This document shows, piece by piece, positions 52,007 to 60,748 of a stretch of DNA of 64,000 nt; the first letter of the stretch is position 1, and each line of letters starts with the position of its first letter. The position numbers were made by a program, and so were the translations under genes. The stretch is taken from contig OY282565.1 of assembly GCA_958296445.1 (NCBI GenBank), forward strand, positions 1,753,570 to 1,817,569. Reading direction: 5' to 3'. Origin of the DNA: an uncultured Dehalococcoidia bacterium (GTDB lineage: Bacteria; Chloroflexota; Dehalococcoidia; Lucifugimonadales; UBA3495). The notes beneath the pieces are model-generated. The model saw only the letters and a program-made list of their open reading frames with translations, was not told the DNA's origin and did no database searches.

Positions 52007-52756
52007 ATGCGACTGGAAAACAAGGTTGCCCTAATCAGCGGCGGCGCCCGCGGTATGGGCGCGGTAGAAGCCCGCCTTTTCGCCCAACAGGGCGCGAAAG
52101 TGGTCATTGGCGACATCCTAGAGGACGAAGGCCGCCGCACCGAAGCCGAAATAAACGAATCCGGCGGCGAATGCGTCTTTATCCGCCTAGACGTCACCAG
52201 CGAAGAATCCTGGCAATCGGCCGTCGGCGAAGCAGTAAACCGTTTCGGCAAGCTGGACATCCTAGTCAACAACGCCGGCATCTACCGCACCCACAACGTC
52301 GTGGACACCACCGCTGAAGAGTGGGATCAGGTAATGGACATCAACGCCAAGGGCGTTTTCCTCGGCACCAAAGCCGCCATCCCCGCCCTGCGCGAAAACG
52401 GCGGCGGCTCCATCGTCAACATATCCTCCGTCGCCGGCCTCATCGGCAACTTTATGTCCTCCGCCTACACCGCATCCAAAGGCGCCGTCCGGCTGTTCAC
52501 CAAATCCACCGCCATCCAGTACGCCCGCGACGGCATCCGCGCCAACTCCGTACACCCCGGCACCATCGAAACCCTGATGACCGCCCCCATCCTCTCCGAC
52601 GACGCCTACCGCCAAGACCGCATAGACCGCACGCCCCTAGGCCGCCTAGGAACCGCCGAAGACGTAGCCTACGGCGTCCTGTTCCTAGCCTCCGACGAAG
52701 CCTCCTTTATGACCGGCTCCGAGCTGGTCATTGACGGCGGCCGCACCGCCGAATAA
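52007..52756 (+). CDS. short-chain dehydrogenase/reductase
   Basis: This is a 249-residue classical SDR. It has SGGARGMGAVEARLFA, the NNAG loop, SSVAGLIG with the catalytic Ser, YTASK with Tyr/Lys, and the final ASDEASFMTGSELVIDGG. It resembles the SDR at 24.4 kb in its start (MRLENKVAL) and C-terminus but has the normal glycine loop. Closest family feel is 3-oxoacyl reductase or 20-beta-hydroxysteroid dehydrogenase. GGGAGG precedes the ATG. Confidence 0.93.
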   Translation: MRLENKVALISGGARGMGAVEARLFAQQGAKVVIGDILEDEGRRTEAEINESGGECVFIRLDVTSEESWQSAVGEAVNRFGKLDILVNNAGIYRTHNVVDTTAEEWDQVMDINAKGVFLGTKAAIPALRENGGGSIVNISSVAGLIGNFMSSAYTASKGAVRLFTKSTAIQYARDGIRANSVHPGTIETLMTAPILSDDAYRQDRIDRTPLGRLGTAEDVAYGVLFLASDEASFMTGSELVIDGGRTAE

Positions 52757-52767
52757 AAACTTGCGCC

Positions 52768-52820
52768 GCAACCCCAACCGCCCATCCCGAGCTTGCCCAA
52801 GGATGAACGATTGGGGTTGC
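52768..52820. terminator. terminator-like hairpin carrying a type-F-like loop
   Basis: GCAACCCCAA pairs with TTGGGGTTGC. The loop contains CCCGAGCTTGCCCAAGGATG, which belongs to the type-F family. It lies between the converging SDR and gamma-glutamyltransferase genes. Confidence 0.55.
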
Positions 52821-52868
52821 CGCAATACGCCCCGCCTAACCCCCGGCGAAACAGGGAATCCCCCTTAC

Positions 52869-54626
52869 CTACCGCCCCATAGCATACCCGTCCCGGCGCG
52901 GGTCGGCCCCGCCGCTGCGCCTGCCCGTATCCGGGTCGGCCTGCACCGCGCAGAGACAGCCCATCCGGGGCGTGAAATCGTCCCACACCTCCACCTTGTG
53001 GCCCATACGGGAAAGCCCCTCGGCCACCTGCGACCCGATGCGCCCCTCGACCCCCACCAGCCCCGGGTTGTAGGCGTGAGGCCAGAAAGAATTTGGAAAA
53101 CTCCAAGTCGAAAACCGGGGCGCCTCAACCGCCTGCTGAACGTCCATCCCGAACTCAACCACATTCAGGAACAACTGCACCATAGACTGCGGCTGCACAT
53201 CCCCGCCGGGAGTGCCGAAAGGCATCATAACCCGCCCGTCCCGCATCGCCAGCGCCGGGTTCGGCGTCAGCCGCGGCCGCTTGCCGGGAGCCAGCGCACT
53301 AGGATGTTCCGGGTCCAGCCAGCTCTGCGAACCCCGCGACGACACAATAAAGCCCAATCCCGGAACGATAGGCGACGTCCCGATGTTATCGCTTGGCGTC
53401 GCCGAAAAAGCGTTGCCCCAGCGGTCAACCACGCAGGCGTAGCTAGTATCCGCCGGCAACCCGCCCGCCAGCACTTCAGGCCGCCCGCGGTGCCCGTTGC
53501 CCGACGGCATCCCCATGTGCGGCCACGGGTCGCCCGGCAACGGCATCTCCGGCGTCGCCCGTTCCGGGTGTATCGCCTCCCGACGCTCCGCGGCGTAGGC
53601 TTTCGACAGCAGCCCCGCCAGCGGCACGGCCACGAAATCCGGGTCGCCATAGTAAGTATCCCGGTCGCTGAACGCCAACTTCAGGGATTCCATAACCGTA
53701 TGGGCATACTCCACGCTGTTGTGGCCCATACCCCGCAGGTCGAACCCCTCCAGAATTTGCAGCGTCTGAAGGTTCACCGGCCCTTGACACCAAGGGCCGC
53801 AGGCGTAAACTTCGACGCCCTTGTAATCTATGGACGGCGGCCTCTCAACCCCAACGCTAAACGCCGCCAAATCATCCATCGTCAAAAATCCGCCCTGCTC
53901 CTGATTGAACCGCGCCATTTCCTCAGCGATTTCCCCCGTATAAAAGAAATCGCGGGCCGCCTGAATCGCCCCTTCCCGTCCCCCGGCGGCGTGAGCCTGC
54001 TCCACCTCAATAAGGCGGCGGAAAGTGCGGGCCAAATCTTTCTGAACCAGCATCTCCCCCACCCCGGGCCGCCGCCCGCCGGGGAAAAACACCGCCGCCG
54101 TAGACGGCCACCGCCCATCCCCGTCGGCGTCGCCGATAAGCGCGTCGCCCGTGCGGGCCAGCGCCGATTGCAGCGTAGCCGGAATCGGAAAGCCCTGCTC
54201 CGCCAGCTCCAGCGCCGGCGTCACCACCTGCTCAAAAGACATCGTGCCATAAAGCCGCAGCGCAGTAAGCCAGGCATCCGCCGCCGCCGGAGTCACGCTC
54301 CGCAGCACGCCGCCGGGCAAATCGCCCCCATGCCGCCGCTCAAAATACTCAATGCTCGCCCCCTTGGGCCAGCGCCCCAACCCGCTGATAGACACCGTCT
54401 CCCCTCGAGCGGCGTCGTGAATGATAACAGGCGCCACCCCGCCAAAATTAGTCCACTGCGGCAGCGTAACATTGATAGCGATTCCCGCCGCAACCCCCGC
54501 ATCGGTAGCGTTCCCCCCCTGCTCCAGAATACGAAAACCCGCAGCAGTAGCCAGATAATGCCCGCTGGAAACCATGTGCCGCGCCCCCGCCACCAAAGGC
54601 CGGTAAGTCCTAATCCCAAGACCCAC
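52869..54626 (-). CDS. ggt: gamma-glutamyltransferase family protein
   Basis: This 585-residue Ntn-hydrolase cleaves gamma-glutamyl bonds or transfers the glutamyl group. It is made as a precursor that self-cleaves before a Thr: the site reads PADTSYACVVDRWGNAFSAT. The N-terminal FRILEQGGNATDAGVAAGIA and the later FGTPGGDVQPQSMVQ are diagnostic. No signal peptide is visible. The GTG start is chosen because TAGGAG lies 7 nt before it; a longer frame lacks such a site. It could act on glutathione or related amides. Confidence 0.93.
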   Translation of the reverse strand: MGLGIRTYRPLVAGARHMVSSGHYLATAAGFRILEQGGNATDAGVAAGIAINVTLPQWTNFGGVAPVIIHDAARGETVSISGLGRWPKGASIEYFERRHGGDLPGGVLRSVTPAAADAWLTALRLYGTMSFEQVVTPALELAEQGFPIPATLQSALARTGDALIGDADGDGRWPSTAAVFFPGGRRPGVGEMLVQKDLARTFRRLIEVEQAHAAGGREGAIQAARDFFYTGEIAEEMARFNQEQGGFLTMDDLAAFSVGVERPPSIDYKGVEVYACGPWCQGPVNLQTLQILEGFDLRGMGHNSVEYAHTVMESLKLAFSDRDTYYGDPDFVAVPLAGLLSKAYAAERREAIHPERATPEMPLPGDPWPHMGMPSGNGHRGRPEVLAGGLPADTSYACVVDRWGNAFSATPSDNIGTSPIVPGLGFIVSSRGSQSWLDPEHPSALAPGKRPRLTPNPALAMRDGRVMMPFGTPGGDVQPQSMVQLFLNVVEFGMDVQQAVEAPRFSTWSFPNSFWPHAYNPGLVGVEGRIGSQVAEGLSRMGHKVEVWDDFTPRMGCLCAVQADPDTGRRSGGADPRRDGYAMGR

Positions 54627-54759
54627 AACAAAACTCCTATATCCCCAAATCCAATTGCCCGGTATCATACGAATGCCCCGCCAGGGTGTCAACAAAGCCC
54701 CCTACCCGCAACCCACCATAACAAAGCCCAACCGCCGCCCATCACAGCAAAGCCCGCCA

Positions 54760-55735
54760 ACCACCCCTGTCATTCTGAGTGCTACCTGTCATTCTGGCCG
54801 TGTCTGTCATTCTGAGCAAAGCGAAGAATCCCACCTTGGGCAGTAAGGCCCATAGCGAAACCAAGTACAGCAAAAGGGAATTTCGCAATTCTCGACTGCC
54901 CTTGTCTGAATCAGGATTAAAGAATTTATGGATTTACAGGATTCCCCATCCCGCCAATCCCATAATCCCGAAAATCCTGATTCAGACAAAAACCCGTCCG
55001 TCATTCTGACCGTCCAGCCGTCTGTCATTCTGACCGTCCAGCCGTCTGTCATTCTGACCGTCTAGCCGTCTGTCATTCTGAGCAAAGCGAAGAATCCCAC
55101 CTTGGGCAGTAAGACCCTTCACCCCCCTCAGAGTGCCAAAAGAGAATCGCGCAATTCCCGCCCACCTCCGTCTAAATCAGCATTAAAACATTCGCAAATT
55201 TACAAGACTCCCCCATCCCGAAAATCCTATAATCCTGAAAGTCCCGATTCAGACAAAAAACCCGCCCGCCATTCTGAGCAAGCCGCCCGTCATTCTGGCC
55301 GTCTAGCCGTCTGTCATTCTGAGCAAAGCGAAGAATCCCACCTTGGGCAGTAAGACCCTTCACCCCCCTCAGAGTGCCAAAGGAGAATCGCGCAATTCCC
55401 GCCCACCTCCGTCTAAATCAGCATTAAAACATTCGCAAATTTACAAGACTCTCCCATCCCGAAAATCCTATAATCCTGAAAATCCTGATTCAGACAAAAA
55501 ACCCGCCCGCCATTCTGGCCGTATGGCCGCCCGCCATTCTGGCCGTCCGGCCGTCTGTCATTCTGAGCAAAGCGAAGAATCTCACCATGGGCGATGAGAC
55601 CCTTTTCGCCCCCCTCAGAGCGCCAAAAGCGAATCCCGCAATTCCCGCCCACCCCTCGCCCGAACCAGCATCAAAACACCTGCGGATATACAATATCCCC
55701 CATCCCGCCAATCCCGATTCACACAAAAACCCGAC
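54760..55735. repeat. four composite tandem repeats (type A + type B + heads)
   Basis: Four successive units, each a type-A element then a type-B-like half and head stubs, start near 54804, 55070, 55311 and 55555, so the period is 241-266 bp. Units 2 and 3 are nearly identical; the first and last are diverged. Head stubs (CTGTCATTCTGACCGTCCAG) repeat at about 24 bp inside. No gene lies between 54627 and 55758. Confidence 0.9.
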
Positions 55736-55758
55736 ACCCTAAACCGGAGACCCCCATT

Positions 55759-56103
55759 ATGCTAATCGAAATCGAAGTAACCGCCGGACACAACAGCCCC
55801 CTAGACCTGCATCGTATGTTCGACCTGCTGGAAGACCCCCGCCCGGTGTCCCAAGTAATGGCCCCCAACCCGCGCGGCGAAGACGTCTGGTGCGACGTCA
55901 CCGGCTGGGACTCCAACGGCCCCTGCCCGGCCCTAGCCGCAACATCAGAAGACTCCGGCGAAGGCGTAATACTGCTAATCTACGGCGGCGCCCAAGGACT
56001 CCGCCTACGCCCCGCCAACAACCCAAGCAACTGGAGCTTAACCGACCCCAACCAATGGGGCGAAGCGTGCCTAATGCTAGGCCGCAACACACCAACGTCA
56101 TAA
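55759..56103 (+). CDS. unrecognised 114-aa protein between repeat arrays
   Basis: The ATG follows CCGGAGACCCCC. The protein begins with a strand MLIEIEVTAGHNSPLDLHRM, has two Cys (VWCDVTGWD and GPCPALAA), and ends EACLMLGRNTPTS. No signal or membrane segment is seen. Codon usage matches the genome, so it is likely real. It lies between the composite repeat array and the 103-bp array, and I find no family. Confidence 0.6.
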   Translation: MLIEIEVTAGHNSPLDLHRMFDLLEDPRPVSQVMAPNPRGEDVWCDVTGWDSNGPCPALAATSEDSGEGVILLIYGGAQGLRLRPANNPSNWSLTDPNQWGEACLMLGRNTPTS

Positions 56104-56159
56104 GCAACGAAGCCCACCCACCCCATAGCCAACACCCCCCCGCGCCCAACCCCATAGCC

Positions 56160-57000
56160 GACGAAACCCCGCGCCCAACCCCGTCATTGCCCAACCCGGC
56201 CATCCCAGCGTCCCAACCCCGTCATTGCCGCGAAAGCGAAAATCCAGAGCGTCCAGCGGATGCGCCCATTACCCGCGCCCAACCCCGTCATTGCCCAACC
56301 CGGCCATTCCAGCGTCCCAACCCGTCATTCCCGCGAAAGCGAAAATCCAGGGCGTCCAGCGGATGCGCCCATCGCCCGCGCCCAACCCCGTCATTGCCCA
56401 ACCCGGCCATCCCAGCGTCCCAACCCGTCATTCCCGCGAAAGCGAAAATCCAGAGCGTCCAGCGGATACGCCCATTACCCGCGCCCAACCCCATCATTGC
56501 CCAACCCGGCCATCCCAGCGTCCCAACCCGTCATTCCCGCGAAAGCGAAAATCCAGAGCGTCCAGCGGATGCGCCCATTACCCGCGCCCAACCCCATCAT
56601 TGCCCAACTCGGCCATCCCAGCGTCCCACCCCGTCACTCCCGCAAAAGCGAGAATCCAGAGCGTCCAGCAGATAGAGCCATTACCCGCACCCAACCCCGT
56701 CATTCCCGCAAAAGCGGGAATCCAGAGCGTCCAGCAGATGCGCCCATTGCCCGACCCCAATCCCGTCATTGCCCAACCCGGCCATTCCAGCGTCCAGCCC
56801 CGTCATTCCCGCGAAAGCGGGAATCCAGAGCGTCCAGCAGATGCGCCCATTACCCGCGCCCAACCCCGTCATTGCCCAACCCGGCCATCCCAGCTTCCCA
56901 ACCCGTCATTCCCGCGAAAGCGGGAATCCAGAGCATCCAGCGGATACGCCCATTGCCATTGGGCAAGAGCCGTAGATTCGCCTTCCCGAGAATAACGCGC
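56160..57000. repeat. type-C tandem array with 103-bp period
   Basis: About eight copies of a 103-bp unit are present, containing CGTCATTGCCCAACCCGGCC, CATCCCAGCG and a type-C hairpin CATTCCCGCGAAAGCG. The marker CGTCATTG (or CATCATTG) recurs at 56182, 56286, 56389, 56492, 56595, 56764 and 56868, with a variant at 56698. Copies differ by few bases. Reading frames through it (PRHSRESENPERPADAP-like) are artefacts of the repeat. Confidence 0.95.
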
Positions 57001-57004
57001 CCAA

Positions 57005-57917
57005 GCCCCCCCTAAAACACCGCCGCAGACAACCGCCTAACCAGCGACTCCATCGCCGCCCTTTCCTCATCGCGGAAATCCAGCGCATCCCCGTTGCACA
57101 AACGGTTGCACAAGCGATCCTGCCGACTGTTATTGCGGCTATTCCCACGCCCGGCCCCGTCATTCCCCACGCAACGGCTACCCCACGCCGTCATAAACAG
57201 ACAAGTCCGCGCCCAACCCCGTCATTCCCGCGAAAGCGGGAACCCAGAGCGTACAGCAGATGCGCCCATTGCCATTGGCAAGAGCAGTGGATTCCCGCCT
57301 TCCCGAGAATCACAGACCCCAAAACCCGCCCTAAAACACCGCCGCAAACAACCGCCTAACCAGCGACTCCATCGCCGCCCCTTCCCCATCGCGGAAATCC
57401 AGCGCATCCCCGTCGCGCAAACGATTGCACAAGCGATCCTGCCGACTGTTATTGCGGCTATTCCCACGCCCGGCTCCGTCATTCCCCACGCAACGGCTAC
57501 CCCACTCCGTCATAAACAGACAAGTCCGCGCCCAACCCCGTCATTCCCGCGAAAGCGAAAATCCAGAGCGTCCAGCGGATGCGCCCATTGCCATTGAGCA
57601 AGAACCGTGGATTCCCCGCCTTCCCGAGAATGATGCGCCCAAGCCCCCGCTAAACCACCGGCGCAGACAACCGCCTAACCTTTGACTCCACCGCCGCCCC
57701 TTCCCCATCGCGGAAATCCAGCGCATCCCCGCTACTCAAACGATTGCACAATCGATCCTGCCGACTGTTATTGCGGCTATTCCCGCGCCCGGCCCCGTCA
57801 TTCCCAACGCAACGGCTACCCCACGCCGTCATAAACAGACAAGTCCGCGCCCAACCCCGTCATTCCCGCGAAGGCGGGAACCCAGAGCGTACAGCGGATG
57901 CGCCCATTGCCATCAGC
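57005..57917. repeat. three tandem cassettes copying the 3' end of the TIR-like gene
   Basis: Three units start near 57013, 57332 and 57651 with an exact 319-bp period. Each begins with a sequence (minus strand) homologous to the last 120 bp of the gene at 57923, including its stop codon, and continues into type-C sequence. Translated, each keeps the frame but differs: LCNRLCNGDALDFRDEERAA, LCNRLRDGDALDFRDGEGAA and LCNRLSSGDALDFRDGEGAA. The fourth, real, 3' end lies 273 bp farther on. No start codon or promoter is seen for them. Confidence 0.9.
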
Positions 57918-57922
57918 CCTCC

Positions 57923-59206
57923 CTAAACCACCGCCGCCGACAACCGCCTAACCAGCGACTCCACCGCCGCCCCTTCCCCATCGCGGAAATCCAGCGCATC
58001 CCCGTCGCGCAAACGATTGCACAAACGGTCCTGCCGCTGATAAAAAAGCTCCCCCACGCCCAAAGCGATAATCGGCGCCGCCCCCGCCAGCCCGGCCCCG
58101 CGGGCCAGCTCGGAAAAATAACGGCTGGTCAGCGGACTTTCCAGCGCGGCATCGGTACACAGCAAAGCCAAACGGTCATAGTAAACCGTATGATCCAGCG
58201 ACGCCTCGCCCGAGTTCAGCGCGTCTTCGTCATCGGCATACAGAATCCAGGCCGGAATCTGCGCCTCCCGCAACCCCAAGCGCAGCCGCTCCGCCAGTTC
58301 CCTATCGGCCATAGCCCCCACCAGCAGAGCCGTCGGAAAAGTTCGCGTTTCGGCTTTCATCGCATCCTGCGCCGCGATTAACGGCCCGGCCACCCCTGCC
58401 CCTTGCAGGAACCGATGCGGAATCCGCCCCCCGGAGCGGGCCAGCGTATCCAAAGCAATCACGCTTGGCGCGGCGTGAAGCATCGTTTCCAGCCCGATAG
58501 CCGAGCGCAGGTCGCAGTTGGCGAAAAGGGTTCCCCCCGCCGTAGCCCGGTGCAATATGGCGCTGTCCAGCCCCGGCCGGACGATTTTCGCCCCGCGCAA
58601 ATCCGCCCCGGACAAATCAGCCATAGTCATCGAGGCAGTATTCAACGCCGCCCCGCGCAAATCCGCCCCGGATATATTGGCCCACGACAAATCAGCCCCG
58701 GTAAGGTTGGCCCCCGACAGATCAGCCCCCTCCAGATTGGCGTAAGACAGCCCGGCATAAGACAAATCCGCGCCTTTCAGAACCGCTTGCCGCAGCGTCG
58801 CCCCTACCAAATTGGCCCGCGTCAAAGAGCAGCCAACCAACTGCGCCCCGCTAAGATTCGCCCGATGCAGCCCGGCCCGAAACAGATGCGCCCCGGTAAG
58901 GTTCGCCCCAGACAAATCGGCCATACGAAAATCGCCGCCGGTAAAATCGGCCCCGCTCAAGTTATCGTGCCGCAAGTCCGCGCCCGGCAGCTTGACCCCG
59001 CTAAGAAAACAACCCGCCAAATCCAGCGACGGACGCCCATAGATAAATTCAGGCTGAAACGTCTCGCTGGCCGCCCGATCCTCCAGCCGGTAGCCCAAGT
59101 CAAACCGGGGCAACCGCTGATTAGGGCTGCGAAAAGTCAGTTCGCGCCACCGGGCAATAGCGCTAGACCCGGAACGCGCCAAGCTAACATGGTCTGGGTC
59201 GGCCAA
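57923..59206 (-). CDS. pentapeptide-repeat protein with C-terminal TIR-like domain
   Basis: This is a 427-residue protein. Residues about 60-225 form a pentapeptide beta-helix (ANLSGAQLVGCSLTRANLVG, ADLSGANLTGADLSWANISG). Residues about 285-427 look like a diverged TIR domain: FPTALLVGAMADRELAERLR, LREAQIPAWILYADDEDA, DRLALLCTDAALESPLTSRY with FSEL carrying a possible catalytic Glu, and ALDFRDGEGAAVESLVRRL as the closing strand and helix. TIR enzymes often cleave NAD in defence signalling. The TTG start has GAGGTG upstream. Its 3' end is copied in the cassette array downstream. Confidence 0.8.
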   Translation of the reverse strand: MADPDHVSLARSGSSAIARWRELTFRSPNQRLPRFDLGYRLEDRAASETFQPEFIYGRPSLDLAGCFLSGVKLPGADLRHDNLSGADFTGGDFRMADLSGANLTGAHLFRAGLHRANLSGAQLVGCSLTRANLVGATLRQAVLKGADLSYAGLSYANLEGADLSGANLTGADLSWANISGADLRGAALNTASMTMADLSGADLRGAKIVRPGLDSAILHRATAGGTLFANCDLRSAIGLETMLHAAPSVIALDTLARSGGRIPHRFLQGAGVAGPLIAAQDAMKAETRTFPTALLVGAMADRELAERLRLGLREAQIPAWILYADDEDALNSGEASLDHTVYYDRLALLCTDAALESPLTSRYFSELARGAGLAGAAPIIALGVGELFYQRQDRLCNRLRDGDALDFRDGEGAAVESLVRRLSAAVV

Positions 59207-59269
59207 CTACTACACCTCGCCGCTCATAAGACACTCGCAAAACCACTCCTCCCACCCATCACCCCATCC

Positions 59270-59470
59270 GCCCGTCATTCCCCCCATCCGTCATTCTGCC
59301 CACCCGCCTGTCATTCTGAGCAAAGCGAAGAATCTCGCCTTGGGCATCCAGACCCCTCGCCCCGCTCCAGTGCCACAAAGAAGAATCCCGCAATCGCATC
59401 GTTCCTGTCCCACCAACCGCCACAAACGAAGCACCGCCCCCAACCAACCATCCCGAGCCCGTCAAAGGCC
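59270..59470. repeat. type-A repeat with heads and type-F half
   Basis: Head stubs precede a type-A copy near 59309 with the partial tail CCAGACCCCTCGCCCCGCTC. A type-F-like piece CCCGAGCCCGTCAAAGG lies at about 59451. No gene is seen in the gap. Confidence 0.8.
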
Positions 59471-59489
59471 AGGCGGCAGCCGCCAATCA

Positions 59490-60635
59490 TCACCCTCGCC
59501 CCGAAAAGGCAGGCAGAACCTCCCGGGAAAAAATCTCCAACTGTCCGCTAAGCTCGCTCCAAGGCATACCCTCCGGCCATTGCAACACAATGTCCTCCAG
59601 CCCGGGATACTGCTCCTCCAACTCCCGCAGCGTTTCGACAAACACCTCCGGCGGCCCGCAAATCCACGCCTTTTGCTGCACCCCGTCCTCCACCGTCGGC
59701 GTGCGGGCCGGCGCCCCGGGCGAACCCCACATACGCCCTTGCTCATCCACATAGCGAACCAACCCGAAAGGCGCAAACCACTTGTAGCGCTCATCGTGAA
59801 ACGGGCGCACGCGCTCCACCGCCTCCGCCACCGTATCCGCGATGTAGAAACCGAACCCCAAGGCCATATCCTGCCCCAGCTCCAGCTCCCGGCCCGCTTC
59901 GGCGGCGGCGTCCCGGTAAGCCCCGAAAAACTGCCCCACTATCCGCTCGCCCGTAAGAGCCGTCATACCCTTGATCCCCTTACGCGCGATAAAGTCAATA
60001 GTGCGGCCGCTGGTCACCGGCTGCCAGATTTCCACCGGCCGGTTCAGCGGCCGCGGCACCAAAGTAATGTCCTTCAACTGATACCCGCGATAAGGCACAT
60101 CGGGCGGAATCCGGTAATGCTTCCCGTGGTGACTGAAAGAATCCTCGTTGAACGCCTTTAGGATGATTTCCACCTGCTCCTCAAACAGTTCCCGGTTGGC
60201 GTCCTGATCCAGCAGAGGAGCCCCAAAAGTTTCCACCTCGCGGGTCTGGTAGCCCCGCCCGATGCCGAACACCAGCCGCCCGCCGGTCAGAACGTCGCCC
60301 ATAGCGAAGTCCTCGGCCAGCCGCAACGGATGCCACATCGGCACGATATTAAACGCCGCCCCGAACTTCAGATTCTTGGTATGCGCCGCCAAGTGAACCC
60401 CCAGCAGCGTCAAATTGGGAATGCACTCATAACCTTCCCGCTGAAAATGATGCTCGGCGGCCCACAGACAATAAAAACCCGATTCGTCCATCTGCTTCGC
60501 CAGAGCCAGCGCGTGGTCGAAAGACTGCACCAACTGTTCGTTGGAATAGCGCCGCCCGTCGGGGTCGCGCCCACCCGCCCCCACGTCATCCAAGTCAATC
60601 TGGCCCACATACAACACTGAGAAACGCTTGATCAT
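59490..60635 (-). CDS. LLM-class flavin/F420-dependent oxidoreductase
   Basis: This 381-residue luciferase-like TIM barrel is distinct from the one at 20.8 kb. Elements include QMDESGFYCLWAAEHHFQRE, GAAFNIVPMWHPLRLAEDFA and the signature VLTGGRLVFGIGRGYQTREVE. The ATG used has GAGACAAGCA upstream and removes a basic extension. The CoA-transferase gene lies just upstream on the same strand (113 nt), so they may share a transcript. The cofactor, FMNH2 or F420, and substrate are unknown. Confidence 0.92.
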   Translation of the reverse strand: MIKRFSVLYVGQIDLDDVGAGGRDPDGRRYSNEQLVQSFDHALALAKQMDESGFYCLWAAEHHFQREGYECIPNLTLLGVHLAAHTKNLKFGAAFNIVPMWHPLRLAEDFAMGDVLTGGRLVFGIGRGYQTREVETFGAPLLDQDANRELFEEQVEIILKAFNEDSFSHHGKHYRIPPDVPYRGYQLKDITLVPRPLNRPVEIWQPVTSGRTIDFIARKGIKGMTALTGERIVGQFFGAYRDAAAEAGRELELGQDMALGFGFYIADTVAEAVERVRPFHDERYKWFAPFGLVRYVDEQGRMWGSPGAPARTPTVEDGVQQKAWICGPPEVFVETLRELEEQYPGLEDIVLQWPEGMPWSELSGQLEIFSREVLPAFSGRG

Positions 60636-60748
60636 TCTGCTTGTCTCAACCCTCTGCCAATGGTATCTATCGGCGCCGCAAAGCCCCCAACCCGCCCCGC
60701 GCCGCAACAACCCAAGTATAGCACGCCCGCCCCCTCATTGCCGCGCCC

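Noticed and set aside
52873..54815. Plus-strand frame of nearly 700 codons opposite gamma-glutamyltransferase
   Set aside because: Antisense shadow with low-complexity Arg/Pro/His product; the minus strand has all gamma-glutamyltransferase motifs.
56204..57015. Several open frames of about 250 codons
   Set aside because: They are translations of the 103-bp type-C repeat in different frames, with periodic peptides and no ribosome binding sites.
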